Assembly (NCBI GenBank): GCA_024278565.1
Contig: JAJRSY010000234.1
Span: forward strand, 1-9,871
DNA length: 9,871 nt
DNA from: Bacteroidota bacterium
GTDB lineage: Bacteria; Bacteroidota; Bacteroidia; Flavobacteriales; Flavobacteriaceae
Direction: 5' to 3'
Positions 1 to 6,909 of the stretch are shown in pieces. The stretch's first letter is position 1. Each line of letters opens with the position of its first letter. The position numbers and the translations under genes were made by a program. The notes beneath the pieces were generated by a model that was given only the letters and a program-made list of their open reading frames with translations, made no database searches and was not told where the DNA came from.

Positions 1-839
1 CCCATTTCCTGTCCTTTTTTGATTTCGCTGCCATTGGTAAGTTCCGGTATGAACATTCCCGCCGTTGCGGCACGAAGCCATTTACGTTCTTGAATATGAA
101 CGGTTTTGACCCGTTCTGAAAGCTGGGGTTCTGTTTTGGCCACCATTTCAAAATACCTCAGTATGTTTAAAATGCCCTGCATGCCCGCCATAATAGCGTA
201 ATCATCAAAACGCATGCTTTCGCCTGCCTCAAAAACAATAGTGGGCTTGTTCATTTTATATGCGGCATTTCGAAAAGAACCTTTGATCAATCTTGACGGA
301 AAGGTAAATGGGGCATTGAACACCTCGGCCAATTTCTGGCTTTTTTCATCTTCTTGGGTATATCTTATCTGCGGAAAGTTATGCCGTTGCCCGCCACCTG
401 TATGAAGATCGATACCATAATCGATTTGATGCATGATCTCAGACACGTAATGGTATGCGATCCTACTTGCCATTGAACCTGATTTGATACCTGGAAAGCT
501 TCGGTTTACATCCTTCCCGTCAGGTACGTCCCTAGAAAAATGGATGAACCCAAAAATATTGAGAATGGGTACGGCGATAATCGCCCCTTTTTTGATCTTG
601 AATCGTTTTTCTGCCATCATACGCCGAACGATCTCTATGCCATTGATCTCGTCACCGTGCAGCCCCGCCTGCACCAAAATTGTCGGGCCCGGTTTTTTGG
701 CATTGATAACATATACGGGAATATCGATCAAGGTGCCAGTAGGAAGCCTATCGATACTTATTTTCAACAGTTTATCTTCACCGGGGCGAACGGTCTTTCC
801 ACCTATTGTAATATCTTTATTTTCTTCTACGACGTCCAT
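1..839 (-). CDS. Succinylglutamate desuccinylase/aspartoacylase family zinc hydrolase, 3' end missing
   Basis: A zinc carboxypeptidase-like hydrolase of the AstE/AspA family, expected to cleave an amide bond next to a carboxylate-bearing amino acid in the cytoplasm. The visible 279 residues contain GLHGDE (59-64), giving zinc ligands H61 and E64, and DLHTGG (144-149), giving the third ligand H146. DVNRSFPG (110-117) is the usual substrate-binding stretch, and the acidic residues of FEAGES (203-208) lie where the family's catalytic glutamate is found. All key residues seem present, so the enzyme should be active. The ATG at 839 is chosen because it lies inside the last codons of rimK (23-base overlap), a sign of translational coupling. 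The C-terminus lies beyond base 1. The true substrate is unknown. Pairing with RimK suggests a glutamylated product rather than arginine catabolism (AstE proper), since no ast genes are visible. Confidence 0.9.
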   Translation of the reverse strand, partial: MDVVEENKDITIGGKTVRPGEDKLLKISIDRLPTGTLIDIPVYVINAKKPGPTILVQAGLHGDEINGIEIVRRMMAEKRFKIKKGAIIAVPILNIFGFIHFSRDVPDGKDVNRSFPGIKSGSMASRIAYHYVSEIMHQIDYGIDLHTGGGQRHNFPQIRYTQEDEKSQKLAEVFNAPFTFPSRLIKGSFRNAAYKMNKPTIVFEAGESMRFDDYAIMAGMQGILNILRYFEMVAKTEPQLSERVKTVHIQERKWLRAATAGMFIPELTNGSEIKKGQEM

Positions 840-1707
840 TTTTTTCAACGAATAATATTATTTCCCTAGCAATATTCACCCCCGTCGCCGCTTCTATTCC
901 TTGCAGTCCGGGCGAGGCGTTCACCTCAATGAGCAAAGGGCCTTTTTCAGAACGGATCAAATCGACCCCGGCAACCCCAAGTCCTAAGTACTTGGTGGCA
1001 TTAAGGGCGATTTGCAACTCTTTGTTCGTTGGTTGTATCACTTCAGTACTGCCGCCCCTATGAACATTGGATCTAAATTCACCAGCCTCACTACTTCGCT
1101 TCATACTGGCCACCACCTTTGTGCCCACTACAAAAATACGGATATCCTCACCGTTCGATTCTTCAATATATTTCTGGATCAAAATACTGGTATCCATCTT
1201 ATAAAAGGTGTCAATAATCGATTTTGCCGATTTTTTGCTCTCTGCCAAAATCACGCCCAAGCCCTGCGTGCCTTCTTGTAACTTAATGATGACTGGGGCA
1301 CCGCCCAAAAGCTCGATCTGTTCTTCAATATCATCAGGGTTTATCGAAAAAAGGGTTTCGGGGATCGGAATACCCTTTCGTGCCATAATTTGCAAAGTGC
1401 GTACTTTATTCCTCGCTCTTGTTATACTCAAAGAACGGGCAGTGCTGAACACTCCGTTCATCTCAAACTGCTTTACAATGGCGGCGCCATGTTTGGTCAC
1501 CTTTGAACCAATTCTAGGAATAATGGTATTGAACTTATTAGTGATGTTATCACCTTGATAATAGATCTGGGGTGTTCTTGAACCCAATTTTACCGAACAT
1601 TTTGTGTGGTCTATCTGTTCAATATCGTGCCCTAATTTTTGGGCCTCCTCTACTATTCGTCGGGTCGAATAGACATTCATACTGACCGATAAAAGTCCTA
1701 TATTCAT
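817..1707 (-). CDS. rimK: RimK family ATP-grasp alpha-L-glutamate ligase
   Basis: RimK-type ligase, known in Escherichia coli for ATP-dependent addition of glutamate residues to the C-terminus of ribosomal protein S6. At 296 residues it is close to the usual ~300. The N-terminal pre-ATP-grasp domain covers about 1-95. The ATP-grasp fold follows, with the nucleotide-binding lysine and glycine-rich loop at 140-151 (K142, EGTQGLG), GEDIRIFV (187-194), and the magnesium-binding region DL...LLIEVNASPG (249-267; D249, E261, N263). The protein ends in a basic tail, GRRRRK. The stop overlaps the start of the downstream hydrolase by 23 bases, so the two form one operon. The start MNIGLLSVSMNVYS matches the family N-terminus. 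No RimB-type zinc protease gene is seen between rimK and its divergent neighbour. Family membership is firm. S6 as substrate is inferred, because related ligases modify other targets. Confidence 0.92.
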   Translation of the reverse strand: MNIGLLSVSMNVYSTRRIVEEAQKLGHDIEQIDHTKCSVKLGSRTPQIYYQGDNITNKFNTIIPRIGSKVTKHGAAIVKQFEMNGVFSTARSLSITRARNKVRTLQIMARKGIPIPETLFSINPDDIEEQIELLGGAPVIIKLQEGTQGLGVILAESKKSAKSIIDTFYKMDTSILIQKYIEESNGEDIRIFVVGTKVVASMKRSSEAGEFRSNVHRGGSTEVIQPTNKELQIALNATKYLGLGVAGVDLIRSEKGPLLIEVNASPGLQGIEAATGVNIAREIILFVEKNGRRRRK

Positions 1708-2011
1708 ATAAAATCGAATTGGTTCTCGGTATTAGTGTGTAATATCGGTCAAATATTGCAATACGAGTGGTCTTAATTGAAGAAATTATCGCATTTGAGA
1801 GCTATTTTCCATTTATACAATAAACCTGCACAACTATACATTATAAACAGCAAATGATAAACATAGTATAACGAGTTTCAATTTTAATATTTAATTTTAA
1901 GGCACAAAAACATTGTACATTTTGTGGTTTTCATAAAATTACGATGTATGATTCTTATCAGGATCGCACCTAATTTTAGGCCTTGTAAGAGATTAGTTAA
2001 ATACGCCCCTA
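1708..2011. other. Divergent intergenic region between rimK and the AraC-type regulator
   Basis: AT-rich 304 bases that must hold the promoters of both divergent units. I find no exact TAnnTTTG -7 element on either strand. The closest on the minus strand is AATATTTG just upstream of rimK, with one mismatch. The only clear structure is the inverted repeat at 1903-1926, listed separately. No open frame of note and no RNA gene was recognised. Confidence 0.6.
1903..1926. promoter_or_regulatory. Inverted repeat, candidate operator upstream of the AraC-type gene
   Basis: CACAAAA (1903-1909) and TTTTGTG (1920-1926) are perfect 7-base inverted arms around a 10-base spacer that itself contains TGTACA. 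The centre-to-centre distance of the arms is about 17 bases, which would place them on roughly similar DNA faces. It lies about 85 bases before the regulator's ATG, a plausible place for autoregulation. The role is inferred. A chance palindrome in AT-rich DNA is possible. Confidence 0.3.
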
Positions 2012-3697
2012 ATGAACTGGAATTTCTTTAGCAGTACAATCTTAACAGCTGCTGCCCTGATTATAGTAATTTCTATTATTAAGCTTTTATTCTTTGAAAG
2101 AAACCAGATGACCAATTATTTACATTGGTTTGCCATTTTGGCGAATATTGTCATTGTTCAGGTTATTCTAATCGATATCGGCATTGTCAACAAGTATCCT
2201 GCCATACTGCTTTTGTATTTTCCTTTTCAATTTCTGGCGCCCGTACTTTTTACGATCTTTACATTTTCGTATTTAAACCGAATGGATGTTTATAAAAAAT
2301 CCCGTTTTGTTTTATTGGTTCCTTTTGCTGTCTTTTTTTTACTATACACATTTTTTAAAATAAACATCTTGGCCGAATACGCCTTTTTATCCAAACAAAC
2401 TATGGCCCATATTGGTTATGAATGGGATGAGAACCTTGCGGTAACATTCTCCTTGATTTTAGCAATATGGAATTATAGGGCCATCAGAGTTTATGAAGAC
2501 CGTTTGGGCAACCTGCCTTTCCAAATAGTAAAAAAAAAGACCAAATGGCTGAAAGGAATTTTCATAGCCCAAGTAGTATTGTGCATATTTTGGGCCTGCA
2601 CTATTATTTATACAAAAGTGGATGTCGGCGATCATGGTAATACTCCGTATTACCCATTATGGTTTTCCTTCCTAATTTTCTACTATTGCTATTACTTTCT
2701 AGCCTCCAAACACCTTGAAGAAGTAGAAAACAAAAAAGAAATAGAAGCGACCACTTTAAAAAAAGTAGCACATGATTTTCAGATTACGGGTTTGAACAAG
2801 GTCTTTACCTCTGCTGAACTGGAAGCTGTTCAAGACAGTCAGTACGAAACCACAGCTATTCTCAGTTACTTTGCCACTTCGTTATTCGATAAAAATAAAG
2901 CCGAGGATGTATTGTGGGACATTACTGAAAACTGCATTTCAAAATTAAATCTGGAAGATTGCGTGATATATGTATTGGATAATGAAAAAAACACCTTAAT
3001 CCAAAAATCGGCATATGGAAATAAACATGAAGGTGAAAAAAAAATTCTTAGTCCTCTAGAAATTTCTATGGGAAAAGGAATCGTAGGATCCGTTGCCAAA
3101 AATAAAAAATGGGAACTCGTCAAAGACGCTGAAGAAGACCCACGTTACATTAAAGATGACAAAAAAAGGCAATCAGAATTGGCAGTGCCAATTCTCATTG
3201 AGGGCAAGCTATTTGGTGTTTTGGACTCAGAACATACAAAAAAAGGGTTCTTTAACGAGCGCCATCTTTTTCTCTTTCAATTGATAGCCAAATTAACGGC
3301 GACCAAGTTACAGCAAATCTCTAAAAAAACCCAAAAGACCATTACCAATCACAATGCGTATTACAAAGAATTCTGCCAATTGCTTGAAAAAGAAAAAATG
3401 TACAGACAGCCTGAACTCAGTTTGATAATGATGGCTGACAAACTAAATATTAGCAGCACCTATTTATCTCAATTGGTAAATACCCTAAGTGACAACAATT
3501 TTTCCGATTTCATCAATCTATATCGGGTTCGCGATGCAGAACACAAGTTAACGAATTCCGATTTTTCAAAGTACACCATACTCGCCATTGGGCTTGAAGC
3601 TGGCTTCAATTCAAAATCGGCCTTTTATAATGCCTTTAATAAGCATACAGGAATCACTCCATCTGAATACCGCGAAAAACGCTTTGTTTTCTCTTGA
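2012..3697 (+). CDS. Membrane-anchored GAF and AraC-type (HTH_18) transcriptional regulator
   Basis: A 561-residue one-component membrane regulator. Residues 1-232 carry about seven hydrophobic segments (roughly 8-27, 38-59, 63-88, 98-116, 142-159, 180-200, 213-231). A charged linker follows (233-275), then a GAF domain (about 280-435) with GKGIVGSVAK (354-363), DPRY (376-379), the conserved SELAVPIL...GKLFGVLDSEH core (388-408) and FNERHLFLFQLIA (414-426). The last ~100 residues are an AraC DNA-binding domain: first helix-turn-helix at 469-492 and the family signature at 521-554 (AIGLEAGF, S.FY.AFNKHTGITPSEYR). The GAF segment resembles those of flavobacterial sensor kinases, but no kinase domain is present, so sensing and DNA binding are in one chain at the membrane. 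The ligand is unknown. It stands alone, divergent from rimK, and ends 667 bases before the exported-protein genes. Control of those genes is possible but only inferred from position. The ATG at 2012 is followed directly by the first membrane segment. Confidence 0.88.
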   Translation: MNWNFFSSTILTAAALIIVISIIKLLFFERNQMTNYLHWFAILANIVIVQVILIDIGIVNKYPAILLLYFPFQFLAPVLFTIFTFSYLNRMDVYKKSRFVLLVPFAVFFLLYTFFKINILAEYAFLSKQTMAHIGYEWDENLAVTFSLILAIWNYRAIRVYEDRLGNLPFQIVKKKTKWLKGIFIAQVVLCIFWACTIIYTKVDVGDHGNTPYYPLWFSFLIFYYCYYFLASKHLEEVENKKEIEATTLKKVAHDFQITGLNKVFTSAELEAVQDSQYETTAILSYFATSLFDKNKAEDVLWDITENCISKLNLEDCVIYVLDNEKNTLIQKSAYGNKHEGEKKILSPLEISMGKGIVGSVAKNKKWELVKDAEEDPRYIKDDKKRQSELAVPILIEGKLFGVLDSEHTKKGFFNERHLFLFQLIAKLTATKLQQISKKTQKTITNHNAYYKEFCQLLEKEKMYRQPELSLIMMADKLNISSTYLSQLVNTLSDNNFSDFINLYRVRDAEHKLTNSDFSKYTILAIGLEAGFNSKSAFYNAFNKHTGITPSEYREKRFVFS

Positions 3698-3839
3698 CGG
3701 ATTTCGATTAACATTCGGTGAGAAAGGGAATGGGAAAAGGGAGCTTACATTATCCGAAACGGGATAAAGATTTCAAGTACTATCCGTTTTGTAACCGATT
3801 ACCCCTATACCCCTACTTGTCGTTACGAAAGCTTCCTTT

Positions 3840-4000
3840 GTCATTCAGAACGAGGTGAAGAATTTTAACAAATGCTCATGCAGCCTTCCATCTGCCCTAT
3901 GCCATAAACAGTATCTTCTTGCCAATATTGCCATTACCCTTCAACAAGAGGACAGTGATTGAAAAACCATCCGTCGGGATTCCTTTTGCCTCAGAATAAC
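3840..4000. repeat. Degenerate GTCATTC-type dispersed inverted repeat
   Basis: The left arm (3840-3866) begins GTCATTCAGAACGAGGTGAA and continues GAATTTT. The right arm (3976-4000), read on the minus strand, begins GTTATTCTGAGGCAAAAGG and continues AATCCC. Both match the pattern GTCATTC-x-GA-x-GAATC seen in dispersed intergenic palindromes of many Bacteroidota genomes. They lie in opposite orientation about 110 bases apart, so this reads as one decayed element with an enlarged centre. A partial third copy may precede the left arm (GTCGTTACGAAAGCTTC around 3819-3835). Recognition is from memory of the motif, not a search. Confidence 0.45.
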
Positions 4001-4232
4001 AAAAAAAAGGGGCACAGGAGCTTAATGTATATAACTTCCCATTCAAAAAACCACACCATATCGTATCCAAAAACATTATTTCCAGGTAAAATTGGTATTC
4101 CTCATCAAAAAAATAAAACTTTCCCAATAACACAATAGTATCCTTTTCATCATAAGGTCACCTGTATAAATGGCAGCAAATCAAAGGTGGTTTGCACTTA
4201 TTTAACGATAGTCTGCATTTTACGCAAAAATA

Positions 4233-4258
4233 CCCCATATAACCATTGTATATAGGGG
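4233..4258. other. CCCC-ATATA hairpin in the regulator/lipoprotein gap
   Basis: CCCCATATA (4233-4241) pairs with TATATAGGGG (4249-4258) in nine base pairs with one bulged A and a seven-base loop. On the plus strand it is followed by TTTTGG. On the minus strand it is followed by TATTTTT, so it would make a better terminator for leftward transcription, although no leftward gene ends here. It could instead be a protein-binding site about 105 bases before the collagen-like lipoprotein gene. Confidence 0.35.
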
Positions 4259-4324
4259 TTTTGGTAATACGTCCTGATTCTTGCACTATGAAAGATACAG
4301 GACGCTCCAAGCCATATTCCCCAG

Positions 4325-4332
4325 TAGGTTTG
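4325..4332 (+). promoter_or_regulatory. Candidate Bacteroidota -7 promoter element (TAGGTTTG)
   Basis: TAGGTTTG fits the Bacteroidota -7 consensus TAnnTTTG exactly and is the only exact match I found in the intergenic regions here. It would start a transcript near 4339, with a leader of about 25 bases before the ATG at 4365. A matching TTG at -33 is not present at the usual spacing, so the call is tentative. Confidence 0.35.
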
Positions 4333-4364
4333 CTCCGTTAATAATTCTAAAAAAAAGTAAGATT

Positions 4365-4952
4365 ATGAAAACTAAAATGAAATTTACAAAGCGTTTTTTC
4401 AGTGTACTGTTCATTGCGGGCCTTATGATGGCCTGCTCTAAAGATGGGCAAGACGGCGCTGTTGGGCCACAAGGCGCACAAGGGGAGCAAGGAGCCGCTG
4501 GGGCTCAGGGAGAGCAAGGAAATACAGGCACTGCCAATGTTATCTCTTCAGATTGGATTCCCATGAATTTTATTTCTCCAGGAGCGCAACAATCGAACGT
4601 TATGTGGTTGGATACCTTCAGTAGTAAAGAACTGAACCCAGCAACCGATGTAGTATTGGTCTACGGGCAACGAGATACAGATGGTGATAATAATGGTGTT
4701 TATCCATTGCCTTTTATACTGGCCACCCAAGATGAATATTATGGATATGGGCTGTTCGGTGCAAAACCCAGCGGAACAGGGATACAAGTTCGGGTAAACT
4801 CTCTTGATGGGGGTGTGAACCTTTTTACCTTCTTCACAGAATATCGTTATGTGATCATTCCTGGAGGAAACCCGGCAAGTAGCAAATCTTCGGTCGACTA
4901 CACTAAAATGACCTATGAGGAGATCGCCGAGCTCTTCAACATTAAGGACTAA
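4365..4952 (+). CDS. Collagen-like repeat lipoprotein
   Basis: A 195-residue exported lipoprotein. The signal peptide (1-23) has a basic start, a hydrophobic core (FFSVLFIAGLMM) and lipid-modified C24 in MMAC. The next residues, SKDGQDG, resemble a Bacteroidetes surface-export tract. A collagen-like run of nine G-x-y triplets follows (about 27-54: GQD GAV GPQ GAQ GEQ GAA GAQ GEQ GNT), suggesting a short trimeric stalk. The remaining ~140 residues (from TANVISSDW) form a mixed hydrophobic and glycine-rich domain with an acidic DTDGDNNG segment (about 118-125), and the protein ends EEIAELFNIKD. I do not recognise this C-terminal domain beyond its occurrence in short flavobacterial collagen-like lipoproteins. 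The frame extends upstream to a TTG at 4281, but the ATG at 4365 is preferred: it places a proper signal peptide at the N-terminus and follows an A-rich leader (AAAAAAAAGTAAG). Role unknown; surface attachment is inferred. Confidence 0.85.
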   Translation: MKTKMKFTKRFFSVLFIAGLMMACSKDGQDGAVGPQGAQGEQGAAGAQGEQGNTGTANVISSDWIPMNFISPGAQQSNVMWLDTFSSKELNPATDVVLVYGQRDTDGDNNGVYPLPFILATQDEYYGYGLFGAKPSGTGIQVRVNSLDGGVNLFTFFTEYRYVIIPGGNPASSKSSVDYTKMTYEEIAELFNIKD

Positions 4953-4956
4953 ATGT

Positions 4957-5103
4957 GAAGAGGCCGTTTAAAAGTTTTCTGGCTTTCGTTATTGCGAGGT
5001 ACGAAGCAATCTGTATATCGCTGGTAATCAATTAACAGATTACTTCTCCGCCAACTGGTGGATCGTAATGACGTTCCGGTATTGCTTTTTAGACGGCCCC
5101 TTT
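4957..5103 (+). terminator. Terminator-like stem with a repeat element in its loop
   Basis: The outer arms GGCCGTTTAAAAG (4962-4974) and CTTTTTAGACGGCC (5085-5098) pair over about 13 positions with one wobble and one bulge. Weaker pairing of the flanking GAAGA with CCTTT extends the stem, and the right arm runs into TTTATTTAT. It starts five bases after the stop of the collagen-like gene, as an intrinsic terminator would. The 110-base loop is filled by a separate palindromic repeat, so the terminator may have been split by it, or the whole may be one nested element. Confidence 0.6.
4987..5073. repeat. GTCATTGCGAG-type dispersed inverted repeat
   Basis: The left arm (4987-5014) reads CGTTATTGCGAGG, then TACGAAGCAATCTGT. 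The right arm (5035-5073), read on the minus strand, begins CGTCATTACGA and ends GAAGTAATCTGT. The right arm carries an extra small palindrome, TCCGCC-AACT-GGTGGA (5047-5062). The loop is about 20 bases. This is the motif of widespread intergenic palindromes (CGTCATTGCGAG...GAAGCAATC) found in Bacteroidota and other phyla. No coding capacity and no transposase nearby, so it would be a non-autonomous or REP-like element. Confidence 0.65.
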
Positions 5104-5134
5104 ATTTATCAACGACAACAAACGTAAAAGAAAC

Positions 5135-6165
5135 ATGATGAAGACGGTACTAATAACATTGCTCATACTGGCAACGATCACTTTGGTTTCCTGTCATAAA
5201 GAGGATTCGTTTTTAAAGGAAGAAGCGTCTACCTCGCAAGAGAGTTTATCGGCATTATCCCATCTTACCATCAAGAAAATAGGGCTGAAAACAGATTTAG
5301 TGACCAAAGAAGTCCCTTTTGGCGGTAGGGCCGGCCATACGTCCTTTGTCTTTAAGGGTTATATGTGGGTCATTGCAGGAAACGGCCCTGGTTTCTATTA
5401 TAACGATGTCTGGTACAGTAAGGGTGGAGCCAATTGGATCGCAGCCACCATCAATGGTAAATTTAAAGTTCGTTATGACCATGCGGCAACTATTCATGAC
5501 AATAAAATGTGGGTGGCCGGAGGTGAAATAAGCAGCAAGCTAAACGATGTCTGGTTCTCCTATGATGGAAAAACCTGGGCACAGGCCACAGATAATGCGG
5601 CCTTTTCTAAAAGAAGCCACCACACCCTTACCGCTTTTAACGGAAGAATGTGGCTCATTGGAGGGAACACCGATAATGGAGAGGTCGGTGATAATGGGCA
5701 AGCGGAGATGGTGAGAACTGGGCATTGCAGTTAAACGCTGCACCTTTTGGGCCAAGAAGAGGGCATACGACCGTGGTCTTTAAAAATAAACTCTGGGTCA
5801 TTGGCGGGTATAGTGATGATAATCAATTGCTGAATGATGTCTGGAGCAGCAATGACGGCATTAACTGGAACCTGGCCGTTGCAAATGCCGCTTTCCCTGC
5901 CAGAAGAAGCCATGCATTGACCACCAATGGGAAAAGAATGTGGCTGACCGCCGGTACAAAAAATAACAATTTTGAATATTATAATGATGCATGGTACAGT
6001 ACCGACGGGGTAAATTGGATCGAGGCCAATGTCAATAATCCCTTTCCTGAACGGCAACAGCATGCCTCGGTATTTTATGACAAGAAACTCTGGGTAATTG
6101 CCGGCTATGCCCTTGTCAATGGCAACAGCTCAGATTATTTTTCAGATGTCTGGTCACTTGAATAA
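5135..6165 (+). pseudogene. Kelch-repeat surface lipoprotein, split by a frameshift
   Basis: Two abutting frames together encode one six-repeat Kelch beta-propeller lipoprotein. The first (5135-5734, 199 residues) has a signal peptide ending LVSC with lipid site C20, an export-like HKED tract, and repeats starting near residues 61, 110 and 156. The second (open from 5695 to the stop ending at 6165) continues in the -1 frame, with repeats beginning PFGPRRGHT, AFPARRSHA and PFPERQQHA. Each repeat has the pattern F..R..H, then nkmWviGG, then nDVW.S.DG.nW. The third repeat breaks at 5690-5697: D-N is read in frame one and W-A-S-G-D-G-E-N-W in the other. Loss of one base (giving D-N-W) or four bases (restoring N-V-W) would explain it. 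No classical slippery heptamer is seen. The first frame ends in 13 out-of-frame residues (GQAEMV...GHCS). It is either a recent pseudogene or a sequencing error. A Kelch paralogue lies at 8592. The downstream SIMPL gene follows after 31 bases, probably co-transcribed. Confidence 0.8.
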
Positions 6166-6196
6166 GGCTCTCTATTAATCTTATAAAAAAATCGAT

Positions 6197-6823
6197 ATGA
6201 AGACACAAGTCATTACGTTGCTCTGTTGCATAATCTGCAATTGGGCAATAGCACAACAACAGCCAAATACTATAAAGGTAAGTGCACGGGTCGTATACGT
6301 TGACCCTGAACCAACCTTTAAAGCCACAGTTTCTATTAGTTCTGCCTTCTCTAGTTTTGACAATGAGATGATGGGCCTGGTCCAAGTGAAAGAACATTTT
6401 AAAAAAACCTTGGAGGATAACGGCATATCATGGAATACTATAAAAGAGCATGAAGGGACCTTTGGATTCGAAACAATGGGATATAAAAAGGAGGGGGCCA
6501 TCTACGAATATGAGACTTCATCTGCTGATGCGATGAAAGTTTTTCTGAACATTAGTCTTCCCTTTCTATATCGATTAGATGCAACTTCGGTGATTGAACT
6601 AGATAGTCAAGAAGTCGAAAAAATAACACAAATGGCACTTGAAAAAGCCTACAAAAAAGCAGCTTTGCTTACCAAGGTCATGAAAAGGCAATTGGGTAAA
6701 ATCATTTCTATAGAACAAAATATTGGAGATCTGGTAGGTAAACCCTTCGCAACAACTTTGTATTATGACCGCATACCGGGAGAGTTCTTCTATGATGTTA
6801 CTGTGGTGTATGAACTAAAATAA
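6197..6823 (+). CDS. SIMPL (DUF541) domain periplasmic protein
   Basis: A 208-residue secreted protein with a type I signal peptide (1-19, cleavage at AIA|QQQ) and no lipobox, so it is probably periplasmic. The rest fits the SIMPL/DUF541 family (YggE/BP26-like): an early strand IKVSARVVYV (26-35), a central helix (57-75) ending LEDNGI, and the strongest signature at 147-174, ALEKAYKKAALLTKVMKRQLGK then IISIEQ, matching the family pattern A..KA..KA..LA...g..LGkvlsI.E. The final strand DVTVVYELK (200-208) is also typical. Family members form large ring-like or channel-like oligomers and are linked to oxidative stress tolerance, but the mechanism is unclear. It is slightly shorter than E. coli YggE (about 246). 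It lies 31 bases after the broken Kelch gene and is followed at once by a terminator hairpin, so it ends that transcript. Confidence 0.75.
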   Translation: MKTQVITLLCCIICNWAIAQQQPNTIKVSARVVYVDPEPTFKATVSISSAFSSFDNEMMGLVQVKEHFKKTLEDNGISWNTIKEHEGTFGFETMGYKKEGAIYEYETSSADAMKVFLNISLPFLYRLDATSVIELDSQEVEKITQMALEKAYKKAALLTKVMKRQLGKIISIEQNIGDLVGKPFATTLYYDRIPGEFFYDVTVVYELK

Positions 6824-6826
6824 ACC

Positions 6827-6853
6827 ACTATGGACTGAAAATCCATAGTTTTT
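6827..6853 (+). terminator. Intrinsic terminator after the SIMPL gene
   Basis: ACTATGGA (6827-6834) and TCCATAGT (6842-6849) form a perfect eight-pair stem with a seven-base loop, followed by four T residues. It begins three bases after the stop codon. A second perfect stem, AAGCAAT-AAA-ATTGCTT (6858-6874), follows immediately and may back it up, although its three-base loop is tight and its T-run is short. Confidence 0.7.
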
Positions 6854-6909
6854 AAAGAAGCAATAAAATTGCTTTATCAAATATCAAATTGTAAAAAAAT
6901 AAATCTATT

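Larger units (their letters stand above)
3698..4364. other. Long non-coding gap holding a degenerate repeat, a hairpin and a candidate promoter
   Basis: 667 bases without a convincing gene. A 78-codon minus-strand frame at 3897-4133 has no recognisable protein features and overlaps the repeat arm, so it is not called. The gap contains a degenerate GTCATTC inverted repeat (3840-4000), a CCCCATATA hairpin (4233-4258) and a -7 element before the next gene (4325-4332). No obvious terminator with a T-run follows the regulator's stop. The closest is a short TTATCC...GGATAA stem near 3750-3767. Confidence 0.6.

Noticed and set aside
484..855. Plus-strand frames across the hydrolase and rimK genes
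   Set aside because: They are antisense shadows of two well-recognised minus-strand enzymes and have no domain features of their own.
3897..4133. A 78-codon minus-strand open frame in the gap after the regulator
   Set aside because: It overlaps the right arm of a dispersed repeat, has no signal peptide or domain pattern, and its composition looks like translated non-coding DNA.
4287..4340. A 17-codon frame that could be a leader peptide before the collagen-like gene
   Set aside because: It has no regulatory codon run, and the candidate -7 element at 4325-4332 lies inside it, so transcripts from there would not carry it.
4281..4364. An N-terminal extension of the collagen-like lipoprotein from a TTG codon at 4281
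   Set aside because: It would put 28 extra residues before a normal lipoprotein signal peptide; the ATG at 4365 with its A-rich leader fits much better.
5690..5734. Programmed -1 ribosomal frameshifting in the Kelch gene
   Set aside because: No slippery heptamer or strong downstream structure is visible at the junction, and a simple base loss explains the break.
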